DNA of 64,000 nt, taken from the NCBI GenBank assembly GCA_025358305.1, contig JANYJZ010000032.1, positions 62,001-126,000 of the forward strand, given 5' to 3'. Of this stretch, positions 37,633-47,232 are shown piece after piece. The notes beneath the pieces were generated by a model. That model ran no database searches. It was not told where the DNA came from and saw only the letters and a list, made by a program, of their open reading frames with translations. Position numbers and translations under genes: made by a program. Every line of letters starts with the position of its first letter. The first letter of the stretch is position 1. This stretch comes from Ignavibacteriota bacterium (GTDB lineage Bacteria; Bacteroidota; Ignavibacteria; UBA10030; SZUA-254).

Positions 37633-40600
37633 ATGAACTCTTTCCTGACGACTTCTTTTTTGCGCGCCGCGCGCCGCGCCGTGCTCCTCTCCCTCCTCGG
37701 GGCGCTCATCGCCGCCCCGCAGCTTCACGCGCAACTCTCCGGATCGTTCACGATCGGCTCCGGCGGATCCTACGCGAGCTTTACCGCAGCGGTCACGGCC
37801 CTGTCGACCTCGGGCGTCTCCGGTCCGGTAACGTTCAACGTCATCAACGGATCCTATAACGAGCAAATCTCCATCCCCCAGATAACCGGCGCGAGCGCCT
37901 CGAACACGATCACGTTCCAGTCCCAATCCGGCATCGCGGCGAATGTGACCCTCTTCTTCACGCCGACGAGCACGAACAACTACGTCGTGCGACTCGCGGG
38001 CGCGGATTACGTCACGTTCAAGAACATGACGCTCCTTTCCCAAACGGGGCCGAGCTACGGCGTCGTCATAAGCCTTGACACGGACGCAGGCCACAACAGC
38101 ATCGTGTCGAACGTCATCACCGGCATCGCCACCGCCTCCTCGGGCAGCACCCTGGCCGACATCTTTGTCGGGACCCAAACGGTGAACAACCTCACCGTCA
38201 CCGGCAATACGTTCACCAACGGCGCCTACGCGATCTACTTCGTGGGCAACAGCACCCCGCATTCAGCCGCCCCGGTCATTTCGAATAACACCATGACGGA
38301 CCAAGGCTACGGCGGCGCCTTCTTCCAGTACGCCGACGACATCACATTCCAGAACAACACCGTCACCGGGAGCCCGTCGCGCGGCATCGAGCTCCAGTAT
38401 TGCAACGGCGGCCTCCAGATCGTGAAGAACAAGTTCACCAACATCGGGTCCGGCATGGGCATCTACCTCTTCCAGGTCGCGGGCGGTACGGGATTTCCCA
38501 CAGGCCCCGCGCTCGTCGCCAATAATTTCGTGGAGATCGGGAGCGGCTCCTCCGGCATCGATATCTACCAGAGCAGCAACACGAACATCTACTACAATTC
38601 CATCAACGTCGTCGGCGGCAGCTCCCAGGGATACTACGGCTACAACAACGGCGCCACGGTGAACGTCGAGAACAACAACTTCGTCAACACCGGCGGCGGC
38701 TATGCCGTCAACTTCATCAGCTCCGACGGCGCCTCGACGATGAACTACAACAACCTCTTCACCGTTGGCAATTTCGTCGGCCGCTACGGCAGTACCGAGC
38801 TCGTCGACCTCGCCGCGTGGCAGTCCGCGTCGTCGAAGGACGCGAATTCCGTCGCCAACTACCCCTCGTTCACGAGCGCGACGAACCTTCATACGGGGAG
38901 CCCGTGGCTCAACGCGAAGGGGACGCCCGTCGCCGAGGTCACCGACGACATCGACGGGAACGCGCGCAACGGTTCGACGCCCGACATCGGCGCCGATGAG
39001 TTCACCCCCGTTGCTGGCGCGCCCCTTTCCGGCGCCTACACCCTCGGAGCGACCGGGACCTACCTGACGTTCACCGCCGCGGTGAACGACCTCCTCCTGC
39101 GCGGCGTCTCCGGTCCGGTGACGTTCAACGTCCAGACCGCGCAGTACAACGAGCACATCGTCATCTACAACATCCCCGGTGCCAGCGCCTCGAACACCGT
39201 CACGTTCCAGGCGGCCACCGGCAACGCCGCGAACGTCACACTCTACTACTTCTCGGCCGATGCGCCGAACAACTACGTCGTGTACCTCCAGAACGCCGAC
39301 TTCATTCGGTTCCATAAGATGACGCTCCGGTCGAACAACACCGTCAGCGCGTCGTATGGCATCGTGTTCTACCTCTACGGTAACGTCGACAACCTCACCC
39401 TCGACACGTGCACCGTGAGCGGCACGCCGACAGCGAGCAGCTCCGCAAACTACTCGATCGTCTACGGTTCGAGCGCCGTCACCCGAAACTTCACGGCGAA
39501 CGGCACGACCTTCAACGACGGCGGATACGCCATCCAGCTCGTGGGGTACAATACCTCCATCACGAGCACGAACTGCCATATCACGAACTGCACCTTCAAC
39601 AACCAGGACTATGCCGGCATCTATCTCCAGTACCAGACCGACGTGGTCGCGACCGGCAATACGATCACGAACCCGGTGAGTCGCGGGATCGAGCTCCAGT
39701 ACTGCTACGGCAGCACCCAAGTGCTCTACAACAAGATCACCGCTGTGAACGGCGGCAACGGCATCTACCTCTACCAGTGCACCGGCGGAACGGGGTTTCC
39801 CACCGGCCCCGGTTTTGTCGCGAACAACTTCATTCAGGCGGTCGGCAGCACCAACGGTATCGACATCTACCAGTCGAATTACGAGAACGTGTACAATAAT
39901 TCGGTGAACATCACCGGCGGATCGTCCACGGCCTACTACGGCTACAACAACGGCGCCACCGTGAACGTCGTGAACAACAACTTCGCCAACACCGGCGGCG
40001 GGTATGCCGTCAACTTCGCGAGCTCCGACGGCGGTACGATGAACTATAACAACCTCTATACGATCGGCAACTTCGTCGCTCGCTACGGCAGCACCGAGAT
40101 CGTTGACCTTCCCGCCTGGCAATCCGCCTCAGGGCAGGACGCGAACTCCGTCGCGTACTACCCGTCGTTCACGAGCGCGACGAACCTCCATACGGGGAGC
40201 CCGTGGCTCAACGCGAAGGGGACACCCCTGGTCGACATCACCGACGATATCGACGGGAACCCGCGCGACGGGTCGACCCCGGACATCGGCGCCGATGAGT
40301 TCACCCCCGTTTCGGGCGCGCCCCTCTCCGGCGCCTACACCCTTGGGGCGAGCGGCGTGTACACGACGTTCACCGCGGCGGTGAACGACCTCCTCCTGCG
40401 CGGCGTCTCCGGTCCGGTGACGTTCAACGTCCAGACCGCGCAGTACAACGAACACCTCGTCATCTACAACATCCCCGGCGCGAGCGCCTCGAACACGGTC
40501 ACGTTCCAGGCGGCCACCGGCAACGCCGCGAACGTCACGCTCTACTACTTCTCGGTCGATGCGCCGAACAACTACGTCGTGTACCTCCTGAACGCCGACT

Positions 40601-43600
40601 TCATTCGATTCCACAAGATGACGCTTCGGTCGAACAACAACGTGAGCGCGTCGTACGGCATCGTGTTCTATCTTTCGGGCAATATCAATAATCTCACCGT
40701 CGACAGCTGCACGGTGAGCGGGACGCCGACGGCGAGCAGCTCCGCGAACTATTCGATGATCTATGGCTCAGGTTCCGTCACGCGGAACTTCACCGCGAAC
40801 GGCACGACCTTCAACGACGGCGGATACGCCATCCAGCTCGTGGGGTACAACACCGCGATCACCAGCACGAACAGCCAGGTCACGAACTGCACCTTCAACA
40901 ACCAGGATTATGCCGGCATTTATCTCCAGTACCAGACCGACGTCGTCGCATCACACAACACCATCACCAACCCCGTGAGCCGCGGGATCGAGCTCGAGTA
41001 CTGCTACGGCAGCACCCAGGTGCTCTACAACAAGATCACTTCGGTGAACGGCGGCAACGGCATCTACCTCTACCAGTGCACTGGCGGAACGGGCTTCCCC
41101 ACCGGCCCCGGACTTGTCGCGAACAACTTCGTCGAGGGGACCACCAGCACCAACGGCATCGACATCTATCAGTCGAACTACGAGAACGTGTTCAATAATT
41201 CGGTGAACATCAACGGCCCATCGTCTGCGGCCTACTACGGCTACAACAATGCGACGGGGGTGACCGTCGAGAATAACAACTTCGCGAACACCGGCGGCGG
41301 GTATGCCGTCAACTTCGCAAGCTCCGATGGTGCCACCGCGATGGATAACAACAACCTCTATACGGTCGGCAACTTCGTCGCTCGCTACGGCAGCACTGAG
41401 CTCGTCGATCTTCCCGCCTGGCAGGCCGCAACGGGGAAAGACCTTGCCTCGGTCTCCTACAACCCGGCCTTCGTCAGCACGACGAACCTCCACACCGCGA
41501 GCAATTGGCTCAACGCCAAGGGGATACCCCTGGTCGACGTGACCGACGACATCGACGGGAACCCGCGCGACGGGTCTACCCCGGACATCGGTGCCGACGA
41601 GTACACGCCCGACCCGCTCATGACGCCGATGGCGGGCACCTACACGATCGGCGCTGCCGCGGCGAACTACGCGACCTTCCATGCAGCGAACAACGCGTTG
41701 CTCCTGCGCGGTGTCTCCGGCGCGGTGACGTTCAACGTCCAGCCGGCGACCTACCAGGAGAGCATCGTCTTCTACCCGGTCCCGAACGCCAGCGACGTCA
41801 ATACGATCACGTTCCAGTCCCAGAATGGCATTGCTGCGGGGACGACCCTCTATTCGGTCACGACGATCGACAGCAATTACGTCATGTTCCTCACCGGCGC
41901 GGACCACATCCACTTCAGCAAGATGTCGTTCCGATCAAACAACAACGTCGGCGCAACCTATGGCCTCGTCGCCTATCTCTGGGGCAATGTCGACGATTTT
42001 TCGATCCAGGACTGCATCATCAATGGGACGTCTGTTGCGAGCTCCTCGGCGAACTACTCGCTCGTCTACGCCAGCGCTTCATTGACGCGGAACATGAAGC
42101 TTATCCACAACATCTTCAATGACGGCGGATATGCGGTGTATTCAGCAGGCTACAACACCAGCATCCTCTCGACCGGCACGCAGATCCTGAATAATACGTT
42201 CAACAACCCCGACTACGCGGGCGTGTACCTCCAGTACCATGACGCACCGAGGGTAAATAATAACACCGTCGTCAACGCGGACGGCAGGGGGATCGAGCTG
42301 GATTACTGCATGAACGCGCTCGAGATGAAGAAGAACCGGATCGTGACAGACGGTTCTTCCGCGGTCGGCCTCTACCTCTACTTCTGCACGGGCGGAAGCC
42401 TTTCGCCGGGCATCACATCGAACAACTTCGTCTCCTGCCTCCAGACAAGCTCCACGGGCATCTACCTCTACGGGTCGAACTATCAGGACATCGTCAACAA
42501 CAGCGTCAACATGACGGCGGCGAGTTCGAACGGATTCTATACGTACCAGGGAAGCTCCAATTCCAACACGCTGGTCAACAACATCTTCGCCAACCCGGGA
42601 GGCGGATACTCCGTCAACGTCCAGTCCCCCGAAGGTCTCGGCGTCTCGAACTACAATGACCACTACTCCTCGGGGACGACGCTCGCGTACTGGGCGGGGG
42701 CGCGGACCGCGCTGTCCGACCTCCAGAGCGCCAGCGGCAAGGAAGCGAACTCGAAGGCGGCCTTCCCCGCCTACTACTCCGCGACGAACCTCCACTCGAT
42801 CTCCCCGCAGCTCGACAGCGCCGGCACGCCGCTCGGCGAGGTGACGGACGACATCGACGGCGACGTGCGCGACGGGATCAAGCCCGACATCGGCGCCGAT
42901 GAGTACTCCGTCATCGTCACACTTGGCGCGTCGATCCCGGGAGGATGGAACATGATCTCGCTCCCCTTGGCAGTGACCGACAGCCGCAAGACCGTCCTGT
43001 TCCCGACGTCGATCTCGAACGCCTTCGCATACGCTCCCCCTGCCGGGTACGTTGTGAAGGACTCCGTCGCCACGATGCTCGGGTACTGGCTGAAGTTCCC
43101 GTCGACCCAGACGGTGAACGTCACCGGGGCGCCCGACCTCAAGGACAGCGTGTCGGCCAGAGCCGGATGGAACCTCATCGGCTCGATCGCCGTCCCGATG
43201 CCGAAGACGGCCATCATTCAGAACCCCGTGGGGAACGTCATTTCGAACTACTTTGAATACGTGCCCGGCGTGGGCTACATCGTCGCCGACACGCTCAAGC
43301 CGGGACGCGCCTTCTGGGTGAAGACGACCGCCGTGGGGACACTCATGCTCGACGTCACCGCCATATTGCCGAAGCCCTTGGTCGCGGAAGCGGAGGACAT
43401 CCTGGCGAGCGTCCGGGGTCTCAATGAACTCCGGTTCCGCGGCGTGGACGCCGAAGCCGGCGCTCCGGGCGCGAGCCTCTATTTCGGGATGAAGACGGGC
43501 GGTCAGTCCGATCTCGACCGTTACAGCCTGCCGCCGGCCCCGCCGACGGAGGCCGCCGACGTCCGGTTCTCTTCAGGACGCTTCGTCGAACTCCTCTCCG

Positions 43601-44091
43601 GGACGGAGTCGGGAGAGATCCCGATCTCGGTCCAGGGCGCCGGTACGAGCTTCGTGATGTCGTGGACGATGAAGGAAGCGCAGAGTCGCGCCTACATCCT
43701 CGTGGAACGGACCGGCGCAGTGGTCTCGCGCGAAGTGCGGCTCCGGGGCACCGGGACGACGACGATCACAAGCGGCAAGCGTTACGCGATCCGCATCCAG
43801 GAGCTCCCGACGGCGTTCGCGCTCCTTCAGAACTACCCGAACCCGTTCAATCCCACGACGAGCGTTCGGTTCGACCTGCCGGAAGCGTCGGTGGTCACGC
43901 TCACGGTCTACACGATGCTCGGACAGGAGATGACTGTCCCGCTCCAGAGCGTCCAGCTCGACCGCGGAACGCATGAGGTCAGCATCGACGCCCGCACCTG
44001 GTCGAGCGGCACCTACATGTACCGGATCCAGGCTCTCGACTCTCACGGCCGCGCGATGAACGCGACGCGCAAGATGGTGCTTTTGAAGTAG
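37633..44091 (+). CDS. Giant repetitive beta-helix protein with T9SS sorting domain
   Basis: A 2152-residue exported protein. The signal peptide ends near LHAQL (residue 34). Four tandem units of about 430 residues follow (starting near residues 34, 464, 897 and 1332). Each opens with a P/QLSGxYTLGxxGxYxTF-type strand set, passes through Asn/Gly-rich right-handed parallel beta-helix coils with short NNF/NNxV steps, and closes with DDIDGNxRxGSTPDIGADE. Then come a GWNMISLPL double module (from about 1771), an LPPAPP module with ADVRF (near 1966) and the sorting domain ([19 protein letters not shown] near 2067, ending KMVLLK). It is most likely a surface adhesin or polysaccharide-binding fibre. 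No lyase residues could be identified. GGAG stands 10 bases before the ATG. Confidence 0.88.
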   Translation: MNSFLTTSFLRAARRAVLLSLLGALIAAPQLHAQLSGSFTIGSGGSYASFTAAVTALSTSGVSGPVTFNVINGSYNEQISIPQITGASASNTITFQSQSGIAANVTLFFTPTSTNNYVVRLAGADYVTFKNMTLLSQTGPSYGVVISLDTDAGHNSIVSNVITGIATASSGSTLADIFVGTQTVNNLTVTGNTFTNGAYAIYFVGNSTPHSAAPVISNNTMTDQGYGGAFFQYADDITFQNNTVTGSPSRGIELQYCNGGLQIVKNKFTNIGSGMGIYLFQVAGGTGFPTGPALVANNFVEIGSGSSGIDIYQSSNTNIYYNSINVVGGSSQGYYGYNNGATVNVENNNFVNTGGGYAVNFISSDGASTMNYNNLFTVGNFVGRYGSTELVDLAAWQSASSKDANSVANYPSFTSATNLHTGSPWLNAKGTPVAEVTDDIDGNARNGSTPDIGADEFTPVAGAPLSGAYTLGATGTYLTFTAAVNDLLLRGVSGPVTFNVQTAQYNEHIVIYNIPGASASNTVTFQAATGNAANVTLYYFSADAPNNYVVYLQNADFIRFHKMTLRSNNTVSASYGIVFYLYGNVDNLTLDTCTVSGTPTASSSANYSIVYGSSAVTRNFTANGTTFNDGGYAIQLVGYNTSITSTNCHITNCTFNNQDYAGIYLQYQTDVVATGNTITNPVSRGIELQYCYGSTQVLYNKITAVNGGNGIYLYQCTGGTGFPTGPGFVANNFIQAVGSTNGIDIYQSNYENVYNNSVNITGGSSTAYYGYNNGATVNVVNNNFANTGGGYAVNFASSDGGTMNYNNLYTIGNFVARYGSTEIVDLPAWQSASGQDANSVAYYPSFTSATNLHTGSPWLNAKGTPLVDITDDIDGNPRDGSTPDIGADEFTPVSGAPLSGAYTLGASGVYTTFTAAVNDLLLRGVSGPVTFNVQTAQYNEHLVIYNIPGASASNTVTFQAATGNAANVTLYYFSVDAPNNYVVYLLNADFIRFHKMTLRSNNNVSASYGIVFYLSGNINNLTVDSCTVSGTPTASSSANYSMIYGSGSVTRNFTANGTTFNDGGYAIQLVGYNTAITSTNSQVTNCTFNNQDYAGIYLQYQTDVVASHNTITNPVSRGIELEYCYGSTQVLYNKITSVNGGNGIYLYQCTGGTGFPTGPGLVANNFVEGTTSTNGIDIYQSNYENVFNNSVNINGPSSAAYYGYNNATGVTVENNNFANTGGGYAVNFASSDGATAMDNNNLYTVGNFVARYGSTELVDLPAWQAATGKDLASVSYNPAFVSTTNLHTASNWLNAKGIPLVDVTDDIDGNPRDGSTPDIGADEYTPDPLMTPMAGTYTIGAAAANYATFHAANNALLLRGVSGAVTFNVQPATYQESIVFYPVPNASDVNTITFQSQNGIAAGTTLYSVTTIDSNYVMFLTGADHIHFSKMSFRSNNNVGATYGLVAYLWGNVDDFSIQDCIINGTSVASSSANYSLVYASASLTRNMKLIHNIFNDGGYAVYSAGYNTSILSTGTQILNNTFNNPDYAGVYLQYHDAPRVNNNTVVNADGRGIELDYCMNALEMKKNRIVTDGSSAVGLYLYFCTGGSLSPGITSNNFVSCLQTSSTGIYLYGSNYQDIVNNSVNMTAASSNGFYTYQGSSNSNTLVNNIFANPGGGYSVNVQSPEGLGVSNYNDHYSSGTTLAYWAGARTALSDLQSASGKEANSKAAFPAYYSATNLHSISPQLDSAGTPLGEVTDDIDGDVRDGIKPDIGADEYSVIVTLGASIPGGWNMISLPLAVTDSRKTVLFPTSISNAFAYAPPAGYVVKDSVATMLGYWLKFPSTQTVNVTGAPDLKDSVSARAGWNLIGSIAVPMPKTAIIQNPVGNVISNYFEYVPGVGYIVADTLKPGRAFWVKTTAVGTLMLDVTAILPKPLVAEAEDILASVRGLNELRFRGVDAEAGAPGASLYFGMKTGGQSDLDRYSLPPAPPTEAADVRFSSGRFVELLSGTESGEIPISVQGAGTSFVMSWTMKEAQSRAYILVERTGAVVSREVRLRGTGTTTITSGKRYAIRIQELPTAFALLQNYPNPFNPTTSVRFDLPEASVVTLTVYTMLGQEMTVPLQSVQLDRGTHEVSIDARTWSSGTYMYRIQALDSHGRAMNATRKMVLLK
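37732..39021 (+). repeat. Beta-helix unit 1
   Basis: The first of four in-frame units inside the giant beta-helix gene, opening QLSGSFTIGSGGSYASF. It is the most divergent in its first third, but its last 130 codons (ending STPDIGADEFTPV) closely match unit 2. Confidence 0.75.
39022..40320 (+). repeat. Beta-helix unit 2
   Basis: Opens PLSGAYTLGATG and ends GADEFTPVSGA. By eye nearly all residues match unit 3, including stretches of more than 50 identical bases (for example at 39090-39150 and 40385-40445), which argues for recent duplication or gene conversion. Confidence 0.85.
40321..41625 (+). repeat. Beta-helix unit 3
   Basis: Opens PLSGAYTLGASG and ends near GADEYTPDPLMT. Near-identical to unit 2 over its whole length, with scattered third-position differences and a few codon insertions. 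Confidence 0.85.
41626..42912 (+). repeat. Beta-helix unit 4
   Basis: Opens PMAGTYTIGAAAANYATF and ends GADEYSV. It keeps the frame of the unit (LLLRGVSGAVTFNVQ, then the DDIDGDVRDG closing step) but has drifted in most other positions, so it is an older copy than the unit 2/3 pair. Confidence 0.75.
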
Positions 44092-44180
44092 AGCTCCTCA
44101 TACTCGCCGCGCGCCCTCTCGTTCGCTCATTTAGGAACACGGCGTCGGCGCAAGAAGACAGATCACTTCGTGTTAGGAGA

Positions 44181-44215
44181 AAGCGCAGGGCACTCACCGC
44201 CCTGCGCTTTTTTTT
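44181..44215 (+). terminator. Rho-independent terminator after the beta-helix gene
   Basis: AAGCGCAGGGC pairs perfectly with GCCCTGCGCTT (11-bp stem, 7-base loop), followed by a run of eight T. Confidence 0.9.
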
Positions 44216-44412
44216 GATCCCACACGGTCCGTCCGGCGATGTACCACGAGAGGGACATTGGCGTGATCGATCGTCGCATCGCTCCCGCACTTGAGCAGAT
44301 TTCGCCCCCCTCCCCCTTCCCCGGTGCCGCGCGAGTGAAGAGGAGGCTCGGCATGACAATTTCCGCACAGAGGGAATGCACGACTGGGTGGGGGCGTAGA
44401 AGTACGTACGTA

Positions 44413-44443
44413 TTGACAATCGGCCGAATCCTCGCTACCTTTG
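44413..44443 (+). promoter_or_regulatory. Promoter of the 884-residue secreted protein gene
   Basis: Perfect -35 TTGACA (44413-44418), a 17-base spacer and TACCTTTG (44436-44443), an exact TAnnTTTG. Transcription would begin close to the C10 tract at 44450-44459. Confidence 0.7.
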
Positions 44444-44449
44444 TGATAT

Positions 44450-44459
44450 CCCCCCCCCC
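44450..44459 (+). repeat. Homopolymeric C tract (10 C) at the likely transcription start
   Basis: Ten consecutive C residues 9 bases after the -10 box and about 40 bases before the ATG at 44501. Length changes by slippage at such a place could alter promoter or message strength. Confidence 0.6.
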
Positions 44460-44500
44460 AGCACATCGAGTTCCTTTCTAGCAACAGTGAGGATTGATCT

Positions 44501-47155
44501 ATGAACAGAACGATCATTCTTATCGGGCTCCTCTTCCTCGGACTTCCGGCCACGATGCTCTCTCAGTCCTTCGTGATCCCGGTTCGGATCTCGGACAGCC
44601 ACGCCCATTTCGATACGCTACGCTTTGGGCTCGATCCGAGCGCTTCGGCCTGTATGGACATCGATCTCGGCGAGCATTCGCTGCCGCCGAAGCCCCCGAG
44701 CGGGATCTTCGACGTGCGATTCACCGATCCGAGTGAGACGCCGGAACCCGCATGCTTCGATCTGGGGATGAAGCTCGATCTCCGGAAGTTCATCGACAGC
44801 ACCCAGTCCGATGTGTACGTCATCGAGATCCAGCCCTCATCCGGAGGATACCCCATTACACTCTCATGGCCGGACCTGACGCCATACTATACCGACGCGA
44901 TCCGGCTCAAGGATGATATCGGAGGGGTCTTCTACGATATCGACATGAAGGCGCAGCCGTCGGTGACCATTGCGCAGACGTTCATCACGCGACTTCGGAT
45001 CGTCACGGGCACGCCCGACACGACGCCCCTTCCTCCTCCTCCTGCGCATGTGTTGCTCGCGAATCCTCTTGTCGGCCAGACGACGGTTGAACTCCACGCG
45101 TGGGTCAACCCGAAGGGAGCCGCGACGACGGCCTGGTTCGAGTGGGGCACGTCGATACGTTACGGTCAATCAACGCCCGGCGATCTTGTCGGCAGCGGCA
45201 CGTCGGACGTCACGGTCGCCCGCACTCTTTCCGGTCTTTCGCCTCAGACCGCGTATCACGTCAGAGCGGCCGCCCAGAACGTGAACGGCACCTCGTATTC
45301 CGAAGATGTTCTCCTGACGACGTTCGTCGGCGGCACGATCGGTGAGTCGTTCTTCGATCTGACGGTCTCGGACACCGGCGGGAACGCTCAGATGCTCTGG
45401 CTCGGCGCCTACGCCGGCGCGACCTACTGCATCGACCCGAGCCTGGGAGAGAGCGAACTTGCCCCGAAGCCTCCCATCGGCTTTTTTGACGTGCGTATGA
45501 CAGACACCCGCGAAGGCTCGGACGCGTGTCTCGGCCAGGGAGTGAAGATCGACCTCCGCTCATACGTCGGCTCGAGCCAGGCCGACACCTTTCGGATCGA
45601 GGTCCAGCCCGCATCGACTGGATCTCCGATCACCCTCTCCTGGCCGGGGCTCAGTGCATGGTTTGCGGGACCGATCGTGCTGAGGGATGACATCACCGGT
45701 TCGCTCGTCCATGTCGATATGAAGGCGGAGTCCTCCTTTACGGCGATGTCGAGCATTGTGCATAGATTTCTCATCGTCAGCGGAACGCCCGGACCGGCGT
45801 CATTCCCGCCCGAGATTATCTCGTCGCACGTCAGCGTCGACGACCAGTCCAGCGCGCGGCTCGACGCAACGGTGGTCCCGAAGGGTTCCGGGACGGCCGC
45901 ATGGTTTGAATGGGGACAAACGACGAACTATGATCATTCGTCGACCCCGCAGCCGATCGGATCGGGCCCCGGAGCGGTCGGTGTCGAAGTGTTCCTTTCG
46001 GACCTCGCTCCCGGCATGATCTACCACGTACGGGCCGCCGCGCAGAATGTGAACGGCACATCCTACGGCAAGGACATGCCGCTCATCCTCCTGGCGGGCG
46101 GGACGGGAACGATCGCGATACCCTTGAGCGTCAGGGACCACGCGGGGTTCCACCGGACGCTCTACTTCGGCGTCCATCCGAATGCATCCGACTGCATCGA
46201 CGACTCCTTGGGCGAGGTGGAGCTCCCACCGAAGCCTCCGACGGGTGTGTTCGACGCTCGCTTCACCGATCTGCGCGATCCCGGCGGACCGTGCAAGGGC
46301 CAGGGCCTGTGGTTCGACCTCCGGCACTACGATACGCCCGCCCAGATCGACACCTACCAACTGGAATTTCAGCCTGCAACGGGAGGCCGGCCGTTCTCGT
46401 TCTCGTGGCCTCATCTCGACGCCTACTACAGCGACAGCGTCGTCCTGCGCGATGACTACGGGTTCGTCAATCTCGACATGAAGGCGGAGACGACCTATAC
46501 CCTCACGCAGACGTTCCTCTCGCGGCTCTACATCGTCGTGAAAGGCCCGATCTTCGCCCCCCGGGCGCCGGGTATCGTTATGAGCTCGACGGGACTCATC
46601 ACAGAGGCCGGTGCGGATCTCTGGGGATACATCACCCCCAACGGTTACGCGACATCGTGCTGGCTCGAATGGGGCCAGACGGCGTCGTACGGACATGCGA
46701 CCCCGGCAGAACCCATCGGAAGTTCCCTGCTCCCCACGTTCATATCGGACCTCTCGATCCTCGGTTTGACGCCGGGGAACGTCTACCATTACCGACTCAA
46801 GGCCCAAAACGCGATCGGCATGACGGCGGGAAAAGACAGCACCTTCACGACCCTTGGCCTCAGTTCCGCGCCGGCCAACGAGAGCGTGCCGCATGCGTTC
46901 TCCTTGCGGCAGAACTACCCCAACCCGTTCAATCCAACGACGATCATCGAGTATCAATTGCCGTCGCAACGACGCGTGAGCCTGAAGGTGTACAATGTCT
47001 TTGGTCAGCTTGTCCGCACGCTCGTCGACGGCGATCAAAGCGCGGGGTACAAGAGCGTCGGGTTCAACGCCGGGAACCTCCCGAGCGGAGTCTATTTCTA
47101 CAGGCTCTCGGCAGGCGAATTCACCGACACGAAACGAATGCTCCTCCTCAAATGA
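44501..47155 (+). CDS. Secreted Fn3/Cys-module repeat protein with T9SS sorting domain
   Basis: An 884-residue exported protein with a signal peptide ([18 protein letters not shown]). Three copies of an unnamed module of about 150 residues (near 22-165, 285-430 and 535-680) alternate with three Fn3-like domains of about 95 residues (AWFEWGxxxxYGxST, then LxPxxxYHxRAxAQN). Each unnamed module has a Cys before LGExxLxPKPPxGxFDxR, a second Cys about 25 residues on, then DLRxY, IExQP, LSWPxL and DMKAE. The sorting domain has [19 protein letters not shown] near 805 and ends KRMLLLK. It is probably a surface adhesin or an extracellular-matrix protein. No catalytic motif was seen. Confidence 0.85.
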   Translation: MNRTIILIGLLFLGLPATMLSQSFVIPVRISDSHAHFDTLRFGLDPSASACMDIDLGEHSLPPKPPSGIFDVRFTDPSETPEPACFDLGMKLDLRKFIDSTQSDVYVIEIQPSSGGYPITLSWPDLTPYYTDAIRLKDDIGGVFYDIDMKAQPSVTIAQTFITRLRIVTGTPDTTPLPPPPAHVLLANPLVGQTTVELHAWVNPKGAATTAWFEWGTSIRYGQSTPGDLVGSGTSDVTVARTLSGLSPQTAYHVRAAAQNVNGTSYSEDVLLTTFVGGTIGESFFDLTVSDTGGNAQMLWLGAYAGATYCIDPSLGESELAPKPPIGFFDVRMTDTREGSDACLGQGVKIDLRSYVGSSQADTFRIEVQPASTGSPITLSWPGLSAWFAGPIVLRDDITGSLVHVDMKAESSFTAMSSIVHRFLIVSGTPGPASFPPEIISSHVSVDDQSSARLDATVVPKGSGTAAWFEWGQTTNYDHSSTPQPIGSGPGAVGVEVFLSDLAPGMIYHVRAAAQNVNGTSYGKDMPLILLAGGTGTIAIPLSVRDHAGFHRTLYFGVHPNASDCIDDSLGEVELPPKPPTGVFDARFTDLRDPGGPCKGQGLWFDLRHYDTPAQIDTYQLEFQPATGGRPFSFSWPHLDAYYSDSVVLRDDYGFVNLDMKAETTYTLTQTFLSRLYIVVKGPIFAPRAPGIVMSSTGLITEAGADLWGYITPNGYATSCWLEWGQTASYGHATPAEPIGSSLLPTFISDLSILGLTPGNVYHYRLKAQNAIGMTAGKDSTFTTLGLSSAPANESVPHAFSLRQNYPNPFNPTTIIEYQLPSQRRVSLKVYNVFGQLVRTLVDGDQSAGYKSVGFNAGNLPSGVYFYRLSAGEFTDTKRMLLLK

Positions 47156-47180
47156 GTGAACCGGGCGAGGGCCATAAGAA

Positions 47181-47212
47181 AAGGCGAAGAGGAAACTCTT
47201 CGCCTTTTTTTT
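47181..47212. terminator. Bidirectional Rho-independent terminator between the secreted protein gene and icd
   Basis: AAGGCGAAGAG and CTCTTCGCCTT form an 11-bp perfect stem with a GAAA loop, with an uninterrupted T run after it on the plus strand. On the minus strand the same stem is followed by a weak T/C tract, so it can also end the icd transcript. Confidence 0.88.
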
Positions 47213-47232
47213 ATTGTGCTTTCGAGGAAGGA

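Larger units (their letters stand above)
44092..44500. other. 409-base intergenic region with terminator, promoter and C-tract
   Basis: After the beta-helix stop there is a strong terminator (44181-44215), then about 190 bases in which I see no gene, then a promoter (44413-44443) and a run of ten C residues (44450-44459) in the short leader of the next gene. Confidence 0.6.

Noticed and set aside
38263-40122. 619-codon minus-strand open frame opposite the beta-helix gene
   Set aside because: Antisense shadow of the repeat units. Similar frames recur in each unit for the same reason.
37732-42912. Possible CRISPR-like or satellite array
   Set aside because: The repeats are 1.3-kb in-frame protein units with no short direct repeat and unique-spacer pattern.
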